Below, piece by piece: positions 60,929 to 64,000 of a stretch of 64,000 bases of DNA. The position numbers were made by a program, and so were the translations under genes. The notes under the pieces are model-generated. The model saw nothing but the letters and a program-made list of their open reading frames with translations. It searched no databases and was not told the origin of the DNA. Origin of the DNA: Donghicola mangrovi (GTDB lineage: Bacteria; Pseudomonadota; Alphaproteobacteria; Rhodobacterales; Rhodobacteraceae); assembly GCF_013377535.1 (NCBI RefSeq), contig NZ_JABCJE010000002.1, forward strand, positions 496,001 through 560,000, read 5' to 3'. Positions within the stretch are counted from its first letter, which is position 1. Every line of letters begins with the position of its first letter.

Positions 60929-60970
60929 GCGTTCCCCCATTCGTAAAAAAATCGCGTTATGGGGGAACGC
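60929..60970 (-). promoter_or_regulatory. Leader hairpin hiding the Shine-Dalgarno of the che operon
   Basis: GCGTTCCCCCAT (60929-60940) and ATGGGGGAACGC (60959-60970) are a perfect 12-bp inverted repeat with an 18-base loop. On the minus strand the downstream arm contains GGGGG, the Shine-Dalgarno of the STAS gene, so it would be masked. The upstream arm can instead form GCGTT-loop-AACGC followed by GATTTTTTT, which looks like a small terminator. The two folds exclude each other. Confidence 0.6.
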
Positions 60971-61044
60971 TAGGACGCCAACCTCTAACAAGTGGTGAAA
61001 GACGCCACCTCAGATCACTGAATAAACAAAGGATTTTATTGAAA

Positions 61045-61653
61045 TCAGAACGTTGGCGGGGTGCAGGCGCTTATCACCACGCACTCGTCCTTACCGACCG
61101 CGCGGAACGAATGGGGCCGCCGGCTGTCGAACAAATAGGCATCTCCGGGCCCAAGGATTTTGCGCTGGTCACCCACGGTAATCTCGATCCGACCCTTGAT
61201 CACGATGCCGCCTTCCTCGCCTTCGTGGCTGAGCAGGACAGAGCCCGTGCTGGCCCCCGGCCGGTAGGTTTCGTGCAAAATCTGCAGACTGCGACCGGGC
61301 GCACCGCCGCCCACCTGGCGATAGGATAGCCCGCCTTTGCCGATCTCTTTCAGCTCTTCGGCGGCAAAGAAAACCTGATCATCGGGCGTGGCCTCGAACG
61401 CAAAAAACTCGGCGATCCCAATGGGAAACCCCTTTAGAACCCGCTTCAACGCCCCGACCGAAGGGTTCATCTGCCCGCTCTCGATCAAGGAAATGGTCGA
61501 GTTGGTCACCCCCGCCGCCTTGGCCAAGGCCCGCTGGGACAATCCGCGCGACAGGCGCAAGGCCCGCAACCGCAGGCCAACTTCGTTCTCGGGGTCATCA
61601 AAGCTGTTGGACATGTTCACGATCCGCACCGTTTCGTTCGCCGATATAGCCAT
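61045..61653 (-). CDS. XRE-family regulator with cupin domain
   Basis: The 202-residue protein has a helix-turn-helix (RLRALRLSRGLSQRALAKAA and NSTISLIESGQMNPS) and a C-terminal cupin domain (SVLLSHEGEEGGIVIKGRIE, GPGDAYLFDSRRPHSFRAVG) that binds an effector. This is the PuuR-like layout used for amine and amino-acid catabolism. It is divergent from the aminotransferase gene, its likely target. ATG 61614 (SNSFDDPENE) is an alternative start. Confidence 0.88.
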   Translation of the reverse strand: MAISANETVRIVNMSNSFDDPENEVGLRLRALRLSRGLSQRALAKAAGVTNSTISLIESGQMNPSVGALKRVLKGFPIGIAEFFAFEATPDDQVFFAAEELKEIGKGGLSYRQVGGGAPGRSLQILHETYRPGASTGSVLLSHEGEEGGIVIKGRIEITVGDQRKILGPGDAYLFDSRRPHSFRAVGKDECVVISACTPPTF

Positions 61654-61670
61654 ATCAATACGTTAGCCGC

Positions 61671-61720
61671 ATCAAAAAACAGTCTTTTGCGAACACATCA
61701 AAAGAGTAGTCTGGTCAAAA
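61671..61720. promoter_or_regulatory. Repeated RTCAAAA motif between regulator and aminotransferase
   Basis: ATCAAAA occurs at 61671-61677 and 61697-61703, and GTCAAAA at 61714-61720. CTTTTG (61684-61689) gives an inverted copy. They fill the divergent spacer and are candidate operators for the XRE-cupin protein. Confidence 0.35.
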
Positions 61721-61734
61721 CGACCAACAGGACG

Positions 61735-63060
61735 ATGACTATGAATCAAACTGCGCGCAACATCCCGCTTGATGCTTTCTGGATGCCCTTTACCGCGAAC
61801 CGCCAGTTCAAGCAGGACCCGCGTATGCTGGTGAGCGCGAAGGGCGTTCACTACACCAGCGACGATGGCCGCGATATTCTGGACGGCACCGCCGGTCTGT
61901 GGTGCTGCAACGCGGGCCACGGCTATGAAGAAATCGCCAAGGCGGCCTACAACCAGCTGATGGAGATGGACTACGCGCCCGCCTTCCAGATGGGCCACCC
62001 GATTGCCTTTGAATTCGCGGACCGCCTGCGCGCACTGGCCCCCGAGGAATTCAAGCATGTGTTCTTTACCGGCTCGGGTTCCGAGTCCGTCGATACCGCG
62101 CTGAAGATCGCTCTGGCCTACCACCGCGCCCGCGGCGAGGGCCAGCGCACCCGTCTGATCGGCCGCGAGCGTGGCTACCACGGCGTGGGCTTTGGCGGCA
62201 TTTCCGTTGGCGGTATCGTCAACAACCGCAAGAACTTTGGCACCATGCTGACCGGCGTGGATCATCTGCCCCATACCCACCTGCCCGAGAACGCGTTCTC
62301 CAAGGGTCAGCCCGAGCATGGCGCAAATCTGGCCGATGATCTGGAGCGGATCGTCGCCCTGCACGGCGCGGAAACCATCGCCGCCGTGATCGTCGAGCCC
62401 GTCGCAGGTTCGACCGGCGTTCTGATCCCGCCCAAAGGCTATCTCGAGCGTCTGCGCGAGATCACCAAGAAATACGGCATCCTGCTGATTTTCGACGAAG
62501 TGATCACCGGCTTCGGCCGTCTGGGCACCCCCTTTGCGTCCCAGCGTTTCGGCGTTGTGCCGGACATGTTCACCACCGCCAAGGGCATCACCAACGGCAC
62601 CCTGCCGATGGGCGCCGTGTTCGCGCAGGGCTTCATCCATGACGCCTTCATGACCGGCCCCGAGGGCATGATTGAACTGTTCCACGGCTACACCTACTCG
62701 GGTCACCCCGTGGCCTGTGCCGCCGGTCTGGCGACCCTGGACATCTACGAGCGTGGCGGCCTGCTGACCCGCGCCGCAGAGCTGGAGCCCTACTGGGAAG
62801 AGAAGGTTCATTCCCTGCGCGAGTTGCCGAACATCAAGGACATCCGCAACCTTGGCCTGATTGGCGGCGTTGAGATGGAAAGCCGGGAAGGTGAATTCGG
62901 AACAAGGGCTTACGAGGTTTTCCTCAAGTGCTTCAAGGCTGGTGCAATGGTCCGCTACACCGGCGAAACCATCGCCATGTCGCCGCCGCTGATCTTCGAA
63001 AAGGAAAACATCGACACCCTGATCGGGATCCTTGGCGAGGCGATCGCCAGCACGAAATAA
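61735..63060 (+). CDS. Omega-amino acid:pyruvate aminotransferase
   Basis: The 441-residue PLP enzyme of class III moves an amino group from beta-alanine, taurine or a similar omega-amino acid to pyruvate. It shows LDAFWMPFTANRQFKQDPRM, FFTGSGSESVDTALKIAL, LIFDEVITGFGRLG and the PLP lysine in TTAKGITNGTLPMGAV; ELFHGYTYSGHPVACAAGLA is shared with Pseudomonas putida omega-APT. ATG 61735 has AGGA; ATG 61741 is possible. It is divergent from the XRE-cupin gene and followed by a terminator. Choice between beta-alanine and taurine is open. Confidence 0.93.
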   Translation: MTMNQTARNIPLDAFWMPFTANRQFKQDPRMLVSAKGVHYTSDDGRDILDGTAGLWCCNAGHGYEEIAKAAYNQLMEMDYAPAFQMGHPIAFEFADRLRALAPEEFKHVFFTGSGSESVDTALKIALAYHRARGEGQRTRLIGRERGYHGVGFGGISVGGIVNNRKNFGTMLTGVDHLPHTHLPENAFSKGQPEHGANLADDLERIVALHGAETIAAVIVEPVAGSTGVLIPPKGYLERLREITKKYGILLIFDEVITGFGRLGTPFASQRFGVVPDMFTTAKGITNGTLPMGAVFAQGFIHDAFMTGPEGMIELFHGYTYSGHPVACAAGLATLDIYERGGLLTRAAELEPYWEEKVHSLRELPNIKDIRNLGLIGGVEMESREGEFGTRAYEVFLKCFKAGAMVRYTGETIAMSPPLIFEKENIDTLIGILGEAIASTK

Positions 63061-63067
63061 CCCCACG

Positions 63068-63096
63068 CCCCCGCGCCTAACCAGCGCGGGGGTTTT
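63068..63096 (+). terminator. Rho-independent terminator after the aminotransferase
   Basis: CCCCCGCGC (63068-63076) and GCGCGGGGG (63084-63092) pair perfectly with a 7-base loop and TTTT follows. Confidence 0.93.
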
Positions 63097-63180
63097 CCGT
63101 TCTGCCCCGACAATCGCCGCATGGCCTTGGCGGGCAGGATCGGCTAGACCGTGGCCGACGCTGATTGCCAGAGGCCCGCC

Positions 63181-64000
63181 ATGACCACGATCCCCCGCAT
63201 CGACGCCCGCGCCATGATTGCCCGCGATCCCGCCTGCATGGAGGCCTTGCGCCACGCGGCTCAGGACATCGGATTCATGACCTTGGTGAACAGCGATCTG
63301 ACGCCCGCCGAAGTGCTGGAGGTTATCGCCACCTATCGCGCCTTCTTCCACCTGCCCGACAGCGCCAAAGAGCCGGTAAACATGGCGCATACCGGATCGA
63401 ACCGCGGCTGGGGTGCCCCCTATTCCGAACAGGTCGATCCCGACGCCAACCCCGACTATAAGCAGGTGTTCGACAGTGGCTTTGCGCTGCCCGCGAACGA
63501 TCCGATGGCGGGTCTGACCTGCTATGCGCCCAACCTCTGGCCCGCGCAGCCCGCCGAATTCCAGCGTGTGGTGGACGGGTATGCCCACCGGGCGATCGGA
63601 GTGGCCATGCAGACCCTGCGCGGGATTATCGCCGCCGTGGGCCTGCCCGAGGACAGCTTTGATCAGGCGTTTACCAAGCCGATGGCCTTACTGCGCGGGA
63701 ACTACTATCCCCAGCGGCCTGACACCGCCGGTCCCCGCGATTTCGGCATCGCCGCGCACACGGACTATGGCTGCGTGACCTTGCTGGCCACGGACGGTGT
63801 GGCGGGACTAGAGGTGCAGCTGCGCGACGGCTCTTGGCTGCCGGTGCAGGCAGAGCCCGGCACGTTCATCATTAACTTCGGCGAGATGCTGGAAAGCTGG
63901 ACCAACGGCCGGATCAAAGCAACCCTGCACCGCGTGATCGGCTCGGATCAGGAGCGCATTTCCGTGCCTCTGTTCTATAACCCAAACCACGATACCAACG
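63181..64000 (+). CDS. Isopenicillin N synthase-like Fe(II) dioxygenase, cut by window edge
   Basis: The frame is open from ATG 63181 to the end, 273 residues without a stop. It shows the non-haem iron dioxygenase pattern: N-terminal AAQDIGFMTLVNSDLTPAEV and GSNRGWGAPYSEQVDPDAN, then iron ligands His and Asp in IAAHTDYGCVTLLATD, the distal His in ATLHRVIGSDQERISVPLFY with the Arg-x-Ser that binds 2-oxoglutarate. Only a short C-terminus is missing. AGAGG precedes the ATG. The substrate is not readable; members act on many small molecules. Confidence 0.9.
   Translation, partial: MTTIPRIDARAMIARDPACMEALRHAAQDIGFMTLVNSDLTPAEVLEVIATYRAFFHLPDSAKEPVNMAHTGSNRGWGAPYSEQVDPDANPDYKQVFDSGFALPANDPMAGLTCYAPNLWPAQPAEFQRVVDGYAHRAIGVAMQTLRGIIAAVGLPEDSFDQAFTKPMALLRGNYYPQRPDTAGPRDFGIAAHTDYGCVTLLATDGVAGLEVQLRDGSWLPVQAEPGTFIINFGEMLESWTNGRIKATLHRVIGSDQERISVPLFYNPNHDTN

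Noticed and set aside
60917-60940. A seven-codon leader peptide starting at the ATG in the che hairpin
   Set aside because: It has no Shine-Dalgarno of its own and overlaps the TTG start; possible but unsupported.
52271-61040. A genomic island integrated at tRNA-Asn carrying the che operon
   Set aside because: No integrase gene and no repeat of the tRNA 3' end were found at the far side of the operon; only the composition shift remains.
61672-63588. A 638-codon open frame opposite the aminotransferase
   Set aside because: It is a shadow of a well-conserved PLP enzyme and continues into the next gene without any domain.

Overview
The window looks like a chromosome segment of a Rhodobacteraceae (Roseobacter-group) alphaproteobacterium. 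This rests on the high-GC coding style, the RNase E with a large acidic insertion in its S1 domain, a DUF1476/F1-ATPase zeta-type protein, Paracoccus-type Gfa and glutathione-dependent formaldehyde enzymes, a split cobalamin-dependent methionine synthase, and a Rhodobacterales-type chemotaxis operon. About 67 protein genes and three tRNAs are supported. The assignment is inference from gene content; no 16S rRNA gene is present. The two terminal genes (a P450 at the left edge, an Fe(II)/2-oxoglutarate-type oxygenase at the right edge) are cut by the window.

Layout. 1-11.2 kb (minus strand): cytochrome P450 and membrane alpha/beta hydrolase, ccdA, rne with a structured leader, a DctB/DctD-like two-component pair whose regulator lacks the sigma-54 contact loop, purQ-purS-purC. 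11.3-16.8 kb (plus): a zeta-like ATPase inhibitor, homocysteine methyltransferase and corrinoid protein (parts of split MetH), two tandem Hint-domain paralogues, and a DUF1638 protein. 16.7-26.7 kb: sufE, a lipoprotein, rnd, purM-purN, a tRNA with CAT anticodon, a fabI/MaoC-Pta/ackA operon, an EnvZ-like kinase and an MBL hydrolase. 26.8-32 kb: tRNA-Asn, then a TRAP transporter/amidase operon.

32.2-52.0 kb is a lanthanide-type methanol and formaldehyde oxidation island. It holds xoxF, xoxG and xoxJ, a c550-like cytochrome, a Cys-Trp motif protein, an MxaD-like protein, two YVTN beta-propellers, an ABC-type binding protein without its transporter, a fused SoxYZ-like carrier, a SoxH-like zinc hydrolase, and several exported proteins of unknown function. 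It also holds the whole glutathione route (gfa, flhA/adhC, fghA) and a likely control unit of FIST sensor, hybrid histidine kinase and LuxR-type regulator. No mxaF and no PQQ biosynthesis genes are in the window. The inferred scheme is that XoxF oxidises methanol in the periplasm and passes electrons to XoxG and the c550-like cytochrome, while formaldehyde is captured by glutathione in the cytoplasm and oxidised to formate.

52.2-61.0 kb: a second identical tRNA-Asn, then a chemotaxis operon on the minus strand (STAS, cheY, cheA, cheW, cheR, cheY, small ORF, mcp, cheB, cheD). Its middle is visibly richer in A+T than the rest, its CheB has a degenerate receiver, and its leader can hide the first Shine-Dalgarno sequence in a perfect 12-bp hairpin. 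61.0-64.0 kb: an XRE-cupin regulator divergent from an omega-amino acid:pyruvate aminotransferase, then the partial oxygenase.

The strongest leads for something poorly described are the quinoprotein relay genes with their exported Cys-containing partners, the switch-like che leader, the rne leader RNA, and the tandem Hint proteins with a shared upstream motif.
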